From the NCBI GenBank assembly GCA_905182565.1, contig CAJJCB010000022.1:62001-126000 (forward strand): 64,000 nucleotides of DNA. The letters are read 5' to 3'. The notes below the pieces were generated by a model that searched no databases, had not been told where the DNA came from, and saw nothing but the letters and a program-made list of their open reading frames with translations. The stretch comes from Acidimicrobiaceae bacterium (GTDB lineage Bacteria; Actinomycetota; Acidimicrobiia; Acidimicrobiales; Poriferisodalaceae). A program made the position numbers and the translations under genes. Numbering within the stretch: position 1 is the first letter of the stretch; each line of letters opens with the position of its first letter. This document shows, piece by piece, positions 1-9,495 of the stretch.

Positions 1-93
1 TGAAGAGCTAAGTCGATAACTGATATCAGTTGATTTCAAATCTGCGAAATTCCGAGACATTTTCATAAAAACTGCGCTCCCGATAGCTATTCG

Positions 94-597
94 CTATGCA
101 TCTAGAACAACAGACCCCTTTCTTGGGTTCACTAATGGTGTCTCCGTGGACCAAGGAAAGTTAATCCACTTATCTGTATGTTTCCACACATATTCACAGT
201 CCACTACCGACTGAGGCTTTTGATAAAGAACGGCCGAACGCACATCAGCTACTTCACCTAAACAATGTTCACGCACCAAGGCCAATGTGTGCCCCGTATC
301 TGCAACATCATCAGCAATTAACACTTTCAGATCTCTGAGATCAACCATGTCAACATATGGAGGAAGCATTACAGGAACTTCGAGGCGCTCGTCTACCCCC
401 GTATAGTACTCCACGTTCATTACATACAAATTTTTCACCGATAGCGCGTAGCCAAGCGAACCAGCGATAAAGAGACCTCCTCGAGCAATGGCTAATACTA
501 TGTCAGGTCGGTACTCATCATCCGCTACAATCTGAGCGAGTGCCCGAGCGGCAGAACCATATTTTTCCCAATTAAGTTCTTCACGGTCGCTATTCAT
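94..597 (-). CDS. Phosphoribosyltransferase (xanthine/hypoxanthine type)
   Basis: A PRPP-dependent phosphoribosyltransferase of the type I fold, probably acting in purine salvage in the cytoplasm. The PRPP loop VLIADDVADTGHTL lies near residues 92-105 and is preceded by the fold's conserved IARGG turn near residue 37. I place the start at the ATG at 595-597 because GAGGAG sits 4 bases upstream; an in-frame ATG at 651 would add 18 residues that do not look conserved and has no such site. Length (167 aa) fits bacterial Gpt/XPRT-like enzymes. The exact base specificity cannot be decided from sequence. It stands alone, reading away from the divergent gene at 924. Confidence 0.85.
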   Translation of the reverse strand: MNSDREELNWEKYGSAARALAQIVADDEYRPDIVLAIARGGLFIAGSLGYALSVKNLYVMNVEYYTGVDERLEVPVMLPPYVDMVDLRDLKVLIADDVADTGHTLALVREHCLGEVADVRSAVLYQKPQSVVDCEYVWKHTDKWINFPWSTETPLVNPRKGSVVLDA

Positions 598-651
598 AGG
601 ACTCCTCGGGTAATAGTCACAATTATCTAAAATGAACCTAGAGATGCTCAA

Positions 652-923
652 TCGAGTAAGCAGGTAGATAGATCGAGCATTTGCAAATTAGCGGGCTCTT
701 GGGCCAATGTTGGTTTTTAATTAGAAGTTTCCAAATCGTTCAGAACTGAAGTTGTCTCATCGACTCTCATGCACCCCTAGACACGCACTAGATTCACTCC
801 TACGAAAACTATTAAGCAAGAAACAAAGTTGTCTATCGACTTAAAAGTTTTTAACTCGGTTAACAATCAAGTCAATCTTGTCTCAACTTCCTATCTCTGC
901 GTTTACCGAACTAGCTTTAAGGC
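652..923. other. Divergent intergenic region
   Basis: About 270 bases between divergent genes (measured from the longer upstream start), so it should hold both promoters. The only structure I see is a near-direct repeat, AAGTTGTCTCATCGACT at 749-765 and AAGTTGTCTATCGACT at 826-841, which differ by one inserted base. No convincing ORF or RNA gene. Confidence 0.4.
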
Positions 924-2921
924 ATGCCACTTCTGGCGCTTAGCGACAAAAAAGTATTGCACCACATTTTGTCTCAAGGCAAAACGTGCGTAGTGTCCGA
1001 AGTTGCAACCGCGCTCGCTACAAGCGAGCAGGAAGTGATCCAAGCTTTTGACAATCTTCGGAGAACTGGACTAACAAAAGCCGCAATTGATACCCCAGGA
1101 TTTCAGACAAATCGTTGGACTTTAACAACCCGGGGCTATCAGGTTGGTCCTTCACTAGTACTGGACGTTGTTCCATCGGAAAATAATCCTGTAACTCCGG
1201 ACAGAGTTGATCCAGCAGATGGGTGGGGCTTTCCATGGAAACCAGTCAAAGCCGAAGCCCCTGTTTATGCCAACAACTTGTCAAAACGGGCACGCCGACG
1301 CGGAAACAAGACTTGGCGCCCGACGCTAGCTGTTTATGTTCCCGAGCGGCCGCCCAAACGCCGCAGGTGGGGGTTACTCTTTTTCGCTACAACTTTTACT
1401 CTTATTGGGATAGGACTTCTTTTCGTAACCATTCGGCAGGTAAATATAGAAATATCTGGAATAGATGACGCCGCTTCTCTCCAACCCCTGAATATCGAAG
1501 GTAAAGAAATTAGCTTCAACATAGATGGAACTAACGCCCGTTCTGCTCAAATTTTTTTAGATGATTCGCTTATCAGCGGATTTCAGCGCTATGGGAATCA
1601 AATTTTTTGGGTAGTACCTCCTTTACCTGAGGGGAAACACATTCTCCGTCTGACTGTAGATCGTCGGATTTATGGTGAAGTTTCACGAGAAATTAAATTT
1701 AATATTGATGGCACACCGCCAATTTTGATAATTCCAAATGTCTTGGATCCAGTTGAAATGGGACAAGCTGTAACTATTAGCGGAATTTCCGAATCAGATG
1801 CCACAGTTGTAGTTGGCGGCATTCCAGTGTCATCATCTGATGGGAAATTCCAGCTTCAGCTGGACCGTCCACCCGCTGGGCCTTTGAGCATTCTGGCTAT
1901 TGATGAAGCTGGTAATACTTCTTCGCTAGAGATTGTAGTGCCAATCAAGTACCCGAAAACGCACGCAGTCCACGTAAGCGCAGCAGCATGGGCTTACCCC
2001 GACCTCAAAAACCCTATTATTGATTTAATTAAAGCAGGTAAAATTAACGCCGTAGAACTAACTTTAAAAGATGAAAGCGGATACCTCGGATACAACTCGA
2101 AGTTGCAATTAGCACGCGATGCCGGGTCAATTCGAAGTCAGTTTGATTTAGTCGACGCCATTAAAGAACTCCATTCTTTGGGCGTTCGAGTAATTGGAAG
2201 AATCGTCGCGTTTCGTGACCCTATTTTATCTCAGCATGCTTGGAGTCTCGGAAACAAAGATTGGGTTCTGCAAGGTATCGATGGGCAGCCTTTGAGTAAA
2301 TACGGTGGTTTCACTAATTTTTATAATGATCAGGTTCAGGAGTACAACCTAGCTATCGCTACCGAAGCCGCTAAAGCCGGAATCGATGACATTCTTTGGG
2401 ACTATATGCGTCGACCTGAAGGCAGTTTAGATAAAATGCGAATTCCGGGATTTACCTCGAGTTCAGAGAAGCCCTCTTCAGTGATAAACAAGTTCCTTGC
2501 AAAGGCACAATCTAATCTCCATGAGTTTGATGTCTTCCAAGGCGTGTCTGTGTTTGGGATTGCTGCTACACGTGGGGAACAAATAGCCCAAGATATTCCA
2601 GAAATGGCAAAGGTCGTAGATTACATAGCCCCGATGATTTACCCATCTCATTGGGCCAAGGGTGAGCACGGAGTCTCTCACCCTGAAGCGCAGCCCTATG
2701 AAATCACCTCAGCCGCACTCGCTGAGTTTCAGCGAGTGCTTAGTGGTACTAACACCGCTATCGTTCCTTGGCTACAGGATTTCACGTTGCGAGTGAGATA
2801 CGGAAGTAAAGAAGTAAAGGCCCAAATAGATGCTGCAGCAGATGTCGGAATATTTGACTGGCTATTCTGGGATCCCACGGTTACCTATACGGCGGCAGGA
2901 ATAATTCCACGTAGTAGCTAA
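924..2921 (+). CDS. Membrane-anchored putative glycoside hydrolase (DUF4015-like) with N-terminal winged-helix domain
   Basis: A 665-residue protein in four parts. Residues about 5-75 look like a winged-helix DNA-binding domain (helical segment SEVATALATSEQEVIQAFDN then a wing ending TTRGY). A basic stretch and one membrane helix follow at about 149-170. Residues about 175-345 look like Ig-like or bacterial-surface beta domains. Residues about 350-660 match the DUF4015 putative glycosyl hydrolase barrel, with DDILWDYMRRPEG and DYIAPMIYPSHW as typical barrel segments. The likely topology is cytoplasmic N-terminus and extracellular hydrolase. Substrate unknown. Such a layout resembles membrane-bound one-component regulators, but the DNA-binding role is inference. 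Confidence 0.75.
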   Translation: MPLLALSDKKVLHHILSQGKTCVVSEVATALATSEQEVIQAFDNLRRTGLTKAAIDTPGFQTNRWTLTTRGYQVGPSLVLDVVPSENNPVTPDRVDPADGWGFPWKPVKAEAPVYANNLSKRARRRGNKTWRPTLAVYVPERPPKRRRWGLLFFATTFTLIGIGLLFVTIRQVNIEISGIDDAASLQPLNIEGKEISFNIDGTNARSAQIFLDDSLISGFQRYGNQIFWVVPPLPEGKHILRLTVDRRIYGEVSREIKFNIDGTPPILIIPNVLDPVEMGQAVTISGISESDATVVVGGIPVSSSDGKFQLQLDRPPAGPLSILAIDEAGNTSSLEIVVPIKYPKTHAVHVSAAAWAYPDLKNPIIDLIKAGKINAVELTLKDESGYLGYNSKLQLARDAGSIRSQFDLVDAIKELHSLGVRVIGRIVAFRDPILSQHAWSLGNKDWVLQGIDGQPLSKYGGFTNFYNDQVQEYNLAIATEAAKAGIDDILWDYMRRPEGSLDKMRIPGFTSSSEKPSSVINKFLAKAQSNLHEFDVFQGVSVFGIAATRGEQIAQDIPEMAKVVDYIAPMIYPSHWAKGEHGVSHPEAQPYEITSAALAEFQRVLSGTNTAIVPWLQDFTLRVRYGSKEVKAQIDAAADVGIFDWLFWDPTVTYTAAGIIPRSS

Positions 2922-2922
2922 A

Positions 2923-4575
2923 TCAGAGCACTAATCGAAGTTTATATTTCTGAACTTTCCCGCTCGGCGTCATCGGAAAGCTTTCTACCAAAGCCAACGA
3001 ATCTGGCCAAAACTGCTCCGTAATATTGTTCTCTTCTAAGAAAGTTGTTAGATCTTCCAACTCTAGGTCTGCATGAATTGGGATTACAAAGGCACAAGCA
3101 GCTTCACCTAACTGATTGCCTGACTTACCGACTATCGCTACATTGGCAACCGCTTCGTGTCGAAGAAGAACATTTTCGATTTCTGTTACCGGAACATTCA
3201 CGCCACCCCTATTAATTACGTCCTGATTTCTGCCTAAAATTTTTATGTAACCCGATGAATCAACCGATGCCCGATCACCAGTATCAAACCAGCCACCATC
3301 CCAACAAGACTCAGTTGACTCTCGTCCTTGTAAATAACCGACAAAGCAAAACGAGCCCTGACACTGCAGATTTCCTTCTCGATTTACAACTGTTAATCCT
3401 TTGTCATCAACTACCCGCACACTATTTCCGGGATGTGGATACCCATCACTTAACCGACGCTCTAACGAATCAATTGGTTGACCTACCGTCAGCAAACCAC
3501 ATTCAGTCATTCCCCATCCTGGCACTACCACGCAAGGCAGTGTTTCATCTGCTCTCTCCAAGACCGATGCTGGAATTGAAGCGCCTACGCACACAAAACG
3601 TTTCCACTCTGAAAGTTCAGAGTCTTTCAGGCTCTTAGCTTCCAGCAAGTCAGTTAAGAATGAAGCACCCCCCATTGATACCTGTACTTTATGTTTCTCA
3701 ATGAGTCTCAAACACTCTTTCGAGTCCCACACATCCTGCAGCACTATTTGGCCACCGGACTCTAGAGGCGCTCGAATCCCATACAAATAGCCATTCTGGT
3801 CGCCAAGCGTAAGGGCCAGATGGAAAATCAGTCCTTCCGGCGCACTGTCAGAGAAATTAGATTTTATCCCCTCACATACAGTCGACATGAAAGTCTCTGA
3901 TGCTGCATTTAGAGTGTTCTGAGTATGCATTACCCCCTTTGGCTCTCCGGTAGTTCCAGAAGTAAAAATCAACTCGCAAACATCATTTGGGGTTGGAGTA
4001 ACTAGTTCGACGGCTGATCGGTCATATGCCGAAAATCTTCCCTGTTCTACTAGCTCATCCCAAGTCATAGCGTTGACCGGAGCATCGAGCCCTACAACAA
4101 TCAATTCTTTTACCCAGTCGCACTCTTCTCGCAACTGAGCATGCATAGACGCTAATTCGAAGCCACGAAAATTTGAAGCAGTGATAACCACCATAGGTTG
4201 AGCTAACTCGCTCATTACAGCAAGTTCGTTTGATCGAACAATAGTTGATACCGGATTTACAACTGCTCCTATACGTTCAACTGCGGCGACACTAATTACA
4301 AAGTGTCGCCAATTTGGTAACTGTATTTGAACCACTACTCCTGGACGCACGCCCAGCTCTAGCAAGCCGCAACTCACAGCTTCTACTTCTGCAACAAAAG
4401 CGTCCCAGCTGATACCACCAAAACTATCTTTTATAGCAATTGCATCTGGCTGTCGACTCGCCCAGTAACGTAACGAGTCAAAAAATAATCTATTTGACCA
4501 GTCTCCGTTGAGCTCCATCTCATCTATGCGAGTCCGCATAAGAGATGTTTCAAAATACTGTTTGTCAGGCTTCAT
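2923..4575 (-). CDS. AMP-dependent acyl-CoA synthetase/ligase
   Basis: An ANL-superfamily acyl-CoA ligase that activates a carboxylic acid with ATP to its CoA thioester. The AMP-binding signature LIFTSGTTGEPKGVMHT is at about residues 202-218. The adenylate motif region YIKILGRNQDVINRGG and the C-terminal catalytic-lysine motif PMTPSGKVQKYK are present, so the enzyme looks complete at 550 aa. The start overlaps the stop of the upstream LLM oxidoreductase gene by ATGA, so the two form an operon. Closest in character to cyclohexanecarboxylate- or long-chain-type ligases; the substrate is not readable. It converges with the gene ending at 2921. Confidence 0.9.
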   Translation of the reverse strand: MKPDKQYFETSLMRTRIDEMELNGDWSNRLFFDSLRYWASRQPDAIAIKDSFGGISWDAFVAEVEAVSCGLLELGVRPGVVVQIQLPNWRHFVISVAAVERIGAVVNPVSTIVRSNELAVMSELAQPMVVITASNFRGFELASMHAQLREECDWVKELIVVGLDAPVNAMTWDELVEQGRFSAYDRSAVELVTPTPNDVCELIFTSGTTGEPKGVMHTQNTLNAASETFMSTVCEGIKSNFSDSAPEGLIFHLALTLGDQNGYLYGIRAPLESGGQIVLQDVWDSKECLRLIEKHKVQVSMGGASFLTDLLEAKSLKDSELSEWKRFVCVGASIPASVLERADETLPCVVVPGWGMTECGLLTVGQPIDSLERRLSDGYPHPGNSVRVVDDKGLTVVNREGNLQCQGSFCFVGYLQGRESTESCWDGGWFDTGDRASVDSSGYIKILGRNQDVINRGGVNVPVTEIENVLLRHEAVANVAIVGKSGNQLGEAACAFVIPIHADLELEDLTTFLEENNITEQFWPDSLALVESFPMTPSGKVQKYKLRLVL

Positions 4576-5504
4576 CTAGCCATCTCATCCAAACTTTTAA
4601 ACCTTGGCAGCACTTCTCGTGCCATTAAACGTTCAGTTTCTTCTATGTAATGCATAGGTGACGCTGCGCTCAAAATAATAGTTCTTGCGCCTGCTTCTAC
4701 GTACTCGTTTAAACGAGCCACACATCTGTCCGGATCACCCGCAATCGCATATTTATCGATCATCTTTGTGAAGTCTTGGTTGTATTGCTTTGAAAGTCGT
4801 TCATTTGCATATTCAATTGCTTTTTCATTGTCTTCGTGGCAGCAAAAGAAAATAAATAAGCCCGGATCAACAGGAACCTCGTTGCCCTCATCATGTCGAT
4901 ATTTGCTTATTTGTTCATTCGAATTTTCCAACATCTCAGGGGTGTACATGTAGGGAAGCCAACCAGTTCCATACCTAGCCGTCCGCCGCCAAGCCGCTTC
5001 TTTCCTTCCAGAAACCCATATTGGTGGTCCAGTTTTTTGAACCGGCTTCGGGGCGAGAGTCACACCAGATAGTGTGTTGAACTTTCCATTAAAATGCACA
5101 TCGTCTTCGGTAAATAGCCGTCTCATAATCTCTAGTGCTTCATTAGTTCTGGCTCCACGTTCATTGACCGGAACGCCACACGCCTCGAATTCTTTCGGGA
5201 TTTCTCCACCTACTCCTACTCCTAAATGAAAGCGGCCTCCAGAGGCAACATCTAAAGCAGCTACTTGTTTTGCAGCCAGCACCGCTGGATATAGTGGTAA
5301 AAGAGTTATTGTAGACATTAACTTAAGGTGAGTAGTGGCCCCTGCTGCTACTGCTAACGAAATGAAAGCGTTAGCAGTAGGCACATGGAAAAAAACATGC
5401 TCCCCTGTTGTTGCATAGTCATATCCCAGGCTCTCGATTGCTTTCGCTTGTTCAGCTATTCGATCAGATCGCCGCATAGATAGGCCAAATTCGATTTTCG
5501 TCAT
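4572..5504 (-). CDS. LLM-class (F420-type) oxidoreductase
   Basis: A 310-residue luciferase-like monooxygenase-fold protein. Hallmarks are the N-terminal barrel start, TGEHVFFHV near residue 36, DVASGGRFHLGVGVGG near 95, and the flavin-contact segment GPPIWVSGRKEAAWRR. Proteins of this kind in actinobacteria use F420 or FMN to oxidise or oxygenate small molecules; cofactor choice is inference. The start has AAAGGA about 8 bases upstream. It is the first gene of an operon with the acyl-CoA synthetase and is preceded by a structured leader-like region at 5590-5850. Confidence 0.88.
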   Translation of the reverse strand: MTKIEFGLSMRRSDRIAEQAKAIESLGYDYATTGEHVFFHVPTANAFISLAVAAGATTHLKLMSTITLLPLYPAVLAAKQVAALDVASGGRFHLGVGVGGEIPKEFEACGVPVNERGARTNEALEIMRRLFTEDDVHFNGKFNTLSGVTLAPKPVQKTGPPIWVSGRKEAAWRRTARYGTGWLPYMYTPEMLENSNEQISKYRHDEGNEVPVDPGLFIFFCCHEDNEKAIEYANERLSKQYNQDFTKMIDKYAIAGDPDRCVARLNEYVEAGARTIILSAASPMHYIEETERLMAREVLPRFKSLDEMAR

Positions 5505-5589
5505 GCTGAAGTCCTTTCATTTGTCCACCAGTCAGAGATTATTTAAGCGACAATACTCCAAACTTTATTCTCTCGATCACCAAAAAGAA

Positions 5590-5850
5590 TTCAAAAAGCA
5601 GGACGGGGCGCCTATTTCAGGCGCCCCGTCCATCGCTGTCCGTGCGTTGGGGTATTGGTAACCCTCGCGCAAGCGAGATTTCGGTACCCCCCTAACCGTC
5701 GACATCTCCCCCGTAGAAGCCAATGTCAACAGCAGATGTTTGGATCAAAAGCCGAGCCGCACCTGGATGACTCGAACTCAATTACCAAACGCCAAGTCCT
5801 ACCTTAACCACCCTGCTTACTGAACGCAAGTTTAGTAAGCAGGGTGCAAG
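5590..5850 (-). ncRNA. Candidate structured non-coding RNA or attenuator leader
   Basis: A 374-base gap (5505-5878) with unusually dense secondary structure. It contains a 15-bp stem with a 4-base loop (5811-5844), a nested element in which GGGGTA (about 5649) pairs with TACCCC (about 5685) around a small CTCGC/GCGAG hairpin, and a 12-bp GC hairpin (5601-5631). Read on the minus strand the last hairpin is followed by TGCTTTTTG, as a terminator would be. The block sits just upstream of the LLM/acyl-CoA synthetase operon, so it could be a free small RNA or a transcription-attenuating leader. I looked for tmRNA, RNase P, SRP and common riboswitch motifs and did not find them. Confidence 0.4.
5601..5631 (-). 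terminator. Strong rho-independent terminator
   Basis: GGACGGGGCGCC and its complement form a perfect 12-bp stem around a 7-base loop. On the minus strand it is followed by TGCTTTTTGAATTCTTTTTG. It ends the candidate RNA about 90 bases before the start at 5504. Confidence 0.75.
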
Positions 5851-5878
5851 TTTGGGCTAAGGGTGATATGCCTTTGAT

Positions 5879-7000
5879 GTGCCAAATAGCTTGATTAATC
5901 AAAACAATGTGAATGCGCTTGTCGATCGATGCCGTCAAGATGTTGATAGCGGTCTTCTGCCCAGTTGCCAAGTTGCTCTTGGGTTTCGCGGCGAACTAAT
6001 TCTCGATGAAACCATTGGTAACGCCAGCGCAGATAGTCGGTACTGTTTTTTTTCCGCAACTAAACCATTCGTAGCCGCAGTTATGTGGCAATTACTGACT
6101 GAGGGTTTAGTTTCCCTGGATACAACTATTGCTTCTTATCTGACGGAATTCGAAGAAAACGAAAAAGGCAAGATAACTCTAGAGCAAGTTCTACTGCACA
6201 CAGCTGGGTTTCCTCATGCTCCGATGGGGCCTCGACATTGGACAACTTCTTCGAGCCGTCGAAAGCGAATGGCGGAGTGGACACTGAACTGGGAACCAGA
6301 TACCCGGTTCGAATATCATGCAACATCAGCCCATTGGGTGCTTGCGGAAATCATCAATGAAGTTACAGGTAATGATTATCGTGAAGAAATTCACCAACGC
6401 ATAACCTCCACCTTAGGTATCCCCCGAATTCTGGGGATACCGTTAAATGACCAGGAAAATATTGTCGACTTAAAGTTAGCACCTGGAGATGCAACACCCG
6501 ATGAACTTGAAGCTGCATTTGGTGTAAGAGAATTACCTCCTTCTGAAGTGAACGACAATACGATTATCAATTTCAATCGTCCTGAAACCAAAGAAATAGG
6601 AGTCCCTGGAGGCGGTGGGTTTGGGCGTGCCCAAGATCTAGCAATGTTCTATCAAGGACTGCTTCACAATCCCGAAGAGTTATGGGACCCAGTCATGCTT
6701 CAGGATGCAGTAAGCACTGTACGAAATAATTTCAAAGACCCAATGGGCGTTCCAGCTCATCGAGCGCTTGGTGTAATTATCGCAGGGAATGATGGAATGA
6801 CAAATCGAAGAGGCCTCGGAAGGTCTATATCGCCATCAGGTTTCGGACACAATGGTGTCGGTGGTCAATTGGCTTGGGCTGATCCTCACAGCGGTTTGTC
6901 ATTTGGTTATGTAACGAACGGATTAGATAGACATCAAATCCGACAGCCACGTCGCGGGACTGCTCTAGCGAGCCTCGCAGCTGTGTGCGCTACGAACTAA
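5879..7000 (+). CDS. Beta-lactamase-fold serine hydrolase
   Basis: A 373-residue member of the class C beta-lactamase/esterase EstB family. The nucleophile motif SxxK is SATK at residues 59-62, the second-element Tyr is in FEYHATSAHW near residue 144, and HNGVGG near the C-terminus fits the third (KTG/HxG) element. There is no signal peptide, so it is likely a cytoplasmic esterase or amide hydrolase. The start is GTG at 5879 with only a weak upstream GGGTGA. It reads into a 155-base gap before the CoA-transferase at 7156 and is probably co-directional with it. Confidence 0.85.
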   Translation: MPNSLINQNNVNALVDRCRQDVDSGLLPSCQVALGFRGELILDETIGNASADSRYCFFSATKPFVAAVMWQLLTEGLVSLDTTIASYLTEFEENEKGKITLEQVLLHTAGFPHAPMGPRHWTTSSSRRKRMAEWTLNWEPDTRFEYHATSAHWVLAEIINEVTGNDYREEIHQRITSTLGIPRILGIPLNDQENIVDLKLAPGDATPDELEAAFGVRELPPSEVNDNTIINFNRPETKEIGVPGGGGFGRAQDLAMFYQGLLHNPEELWDPVMLQDAVSTVRNNFKDPMGVPAHRALGVIIAGNDGMTNRRGLGRSISPSGFGHNGVGGQLAWADPHSGLSFGYVTNGLDRHQIRQPRRGTALASLAAVCATN

Positions 7001-7155
7001 ATTACAAAGAATTTTCAATTTCCTTATGTATGACACGGTGGTAAAAAATTATCTCCAATCAACGCTCTTTCTACAATAATGGTTAAAAGCTCTGGGCTCT
7101 TTGAGTACAGGCCTTATGGCCAGCTACCTAATTCGCTTAAAAGAACTGAAACTAA

Positions 7156-9495
7156 ATGACCGCTCTTCAAGGACTCCGAGTTGTTGATGCAACCGACGAC
7201 TCCGGACGTTTTAGCACAAAGTTACTTACCGAGTTTGGCGCCGACGTGGTTCGCGTAACGAGGGGCTCACCTGGGAAGCCTATGAAAAGCCAAATCGACT
7301 CTGAGCGCGGCGGAGTATTAGATTGGTGGTATGACGGCGGGAAAGAACGTCACCTGATCGATTTCACAACCACCAATGGCATCAATGCCTACAAAACTTT
7401 AACCACATCAGCTGATCTTATAATCGAAACATTTCCTCCTGGTTTTTTAGGATCTTTGTCAATTGATCATGCCGATATAGCAAAAAGCAATCCAAAAATA
7501 GTCCAAGTATCGCTTACCCCTTTCGGACGAACTGGGCCAAGGTCTCATTGGGTAAGTTCGGATTTAACTTCTGCTGCCCTCGGTGGGTTCATGTCTGTAA
7601 CAGGACTACCTGATCGCCCGTTAAACCTTTGGGGACGACAGGCCTATAACTACTCAGGTTTTATGGCTGCACTGTGCGGAATCACAGGTGTCTTAGCAGC
7701 ACGTCGCGATGGTCTAGGTCAACTAGTCGACGTTTCGGCTCACGAAACAATCTCCGGGTCGATTGAAAACATAATGATGCAATGGCTTTTCGATGACGTT
7801 TTACCGTTGCCCAAGCTCGCCGAAAGGCAGGGGGCTCTTCATTGGCTAAGACTTTATGACCTTGCTCCGTGCTCGTCCGGACACGTCATGATCACTCCTA
7901 CACCTGTGCCAGAAAACGTGTTTCAGATGATGGTCGATGATGGCTTTGCAGCTGGCAACCAATGGCTCGGCAAAGATGTTGAACAGATTCTCATCCACGT
8001 AGATGATGCCATGGACACTATTCGAGATTGGGTTAAGACGCGAGAAGCAAAAGAGCTTTGGGAAGATGCACAAAACAATCATGTTGCTTTCGGCGGTGTC
8101 TTAAATATCGCAGATGCTTGCGAAAGTCCACAATTCGCCCATCGAAATTTTTTCAAAAGTGTGATCGGGTCAACAGTTAAACAACCTTCTCGATTAGTTC
8201 GGTTTAGCGATAATCCCGTTAATGATCCCTTACCTCCAGCTTCTATCGATACACCGATTGAAGAGATAGTTGCTCGGTGGTCTCATACTGTTAGCAAAGT
8301 AGAAAAACCTGAAAAGGGGAAGCCACTCCAGGGGATTCGAGTTTTAGATTTAACCTGGGTTTTGGCTGGACCTTTTGCTACCCGGATGCTTGCTGAGCTA
8401 GGTGCGGACGTGGTGCGGCTTCAAAACGAGGGCAGCAGCACAGTTGTAAACAGTCCGGATCATCCTTTTTACTTTGTCTGGGGTCGTGGCAAGCGAAGCA
8501 TCACCCTAAACATGAAACATGAGTTAGCACTTAAAGTTTTAAAACCACTTATCGAGAAGAGTGATGTACTAATCGAAAATTACAGCGCCGGAGTTCTTGA
8601 CAGGTGGGGTCTTGACTGGGAAACCCTTCACCAATGGAACCCTAAATTGGTTTACGTCACCATGTCGGGGTGCGGTCAAGATGGCCCATGGCAACACGTT
8701 ATTTCTTACGCTCCAACTATTCATGCTATTTCAGGCATCACTCATCTAACCAATTTCCCTGACGAGGGAGCTATCGGATCAGGCTTCTCACTCAACGATC
8801 ACCTTGCCGGATTCAGCGCTGCTCTTAGCACCGTAGCTGCACTCCACGCACGCGGAGAAACTGGTAAAGGTCAGAGAATAGATATGTCACAACACGAAAT
8901 TGGGACATATTCTATTGGACCCGCTGCCTTAGATTATTTCTCAAACAACTTCGTTACACAACCAAATGGCAATCAAGATGGCCTTCAAGACCATGTACCA
9001 AATAATGTTTTTGCAACTACCGATGGGCACCTAGCTATAACAGCTACTAACGACTCTCAGTGGGTAACTCTTCAGAGAATACTCAATGATCCAGACCTCA
9101 AAACGCTTCTATTAGCTACAGAAGATGATCGGCGATTGAACCGCACTCAAGTCGAAAGTTCTTTGGCTACTTGGGCATCGCGACAAACTTCCGAGGGAGG
9201 AATGTCGCTACTTCAAGAAGCTGGTGTTCCTGCTGGGAAAGTACAAAATGCATCAGAACTCATTGAACAAGACCCACAACACAAAGCCCGACAGTTCTGG
9301 CAACCAGTCATTCATGACAACTTTGGGCAACGTGTTATAGACACATTTCCAGCTCTATGGAACGGGAAGCGACTTACTACTGATCTCTTATCTCCGGCTT
9401 ATCTTGGGGAACACAACTTTGATATCTGGACCGAGCTCGGAGGTTTGAGTTTTGATGAGGTAGCTGAAGGAATCGGAAATGACCTCTTCAGCTAA
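7156..9495 (+). CDS. Tandem family III CoA-transferase (CaiB/BaiF, two units)
   Basis: A 779-residue protein made of two CaiB/BaiF units, at about residues 1-365 and 388-775; single-unit enzymes are about 400 residues. The family moves CoA between carboxylic acids. The C-terminal unit keeps the expected catalytic Asp in FSLNDHLAGF (D548), whereas the matching place in the first unit reads AYNYSGF (about N165). Each unit starts with the family's LGADVV-type segment. The two halves may therefore form an internal pseudo-dimer, as this family forms interlocked dimers. The gene converges with 9492 by a 4-bp overlap. Confidence 0.9.
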   Translation: MTALQGLRVVDATDDSGRFSTKLLTEFGADVVRVTRGSPGKPMKSQIDSERGGVLDWWYDGGKERHLIDFTTTNGINAYKTLTTSADLIIETFPPGFLGSLSIDHADIAKSNPKIVQVSLTPFGRTGPRSHWVSSDLTSAALGGFMSVTGLPDRPLNLWGRQAYNYSGFMAALCGITGVLAARRDGLGQLVDVSAHETISGSIENIMMQWLFDDVLPLPKLAERQGALHWLRLYDLAPCSSGHVMITPTPVPENVFQMMVDDGFAAGNQWLGKDVEQILIHVDDAMDTIRDWVKTREAKELWEDAQNNHVAFGGVLNIADACESPQFAHRNFFKSVIGSTVKQPSRLVRFSDNPVNDPLPPASIDTPIEEIVARWSHTVSKVEKPEKGKPLQGIRVLDLTWVLAGPFATRMLAELGADVVRLQNEGSSTVVNSPDHPFYFVWGRGKRSITLNMKHELALKVLKPLIEKSDVLIENYSAGVLDRWGLDWETLHQWNPKLVYVTMSGCGQDGPWQHVISYAPTIHAISGITHLTNFPDEGAIGSGFSLNDHLAGFSAALSTVAALHARGETGKGQRIDMSQHEIGTYSIGPAALDYFSNNFVTQPNGNQDGLQDHVPNNVFATTDGHLAITATNDSQWVTLQRILNDPDLKTLLLATEDDRRLNRTQVESSLATWASRQTSEGGMSLLQEAGVPAGKVQNASELIEQDPQHKARQFWQPVIHDNFGQRVIDTFPALWNGKRLTTDLLSPAYLGEHNFDIWTELGGLSFDEVAEGIGNDLFS

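Noticed and set aside
18-31. 14-bp palindrome AACTGATATCAGTT
   Set aside because: It is real, but at the window edge, with no gene context that would give it a role.
5590-5850. tmRNA, RNase P RNA, SRP RNA or a known riboswitch
   Set aside because: I looked for their key conserved segments on both strands and found none; GAGTTCGAGTC on the minus strand looks like a tRNA T loop but has no matching stem.
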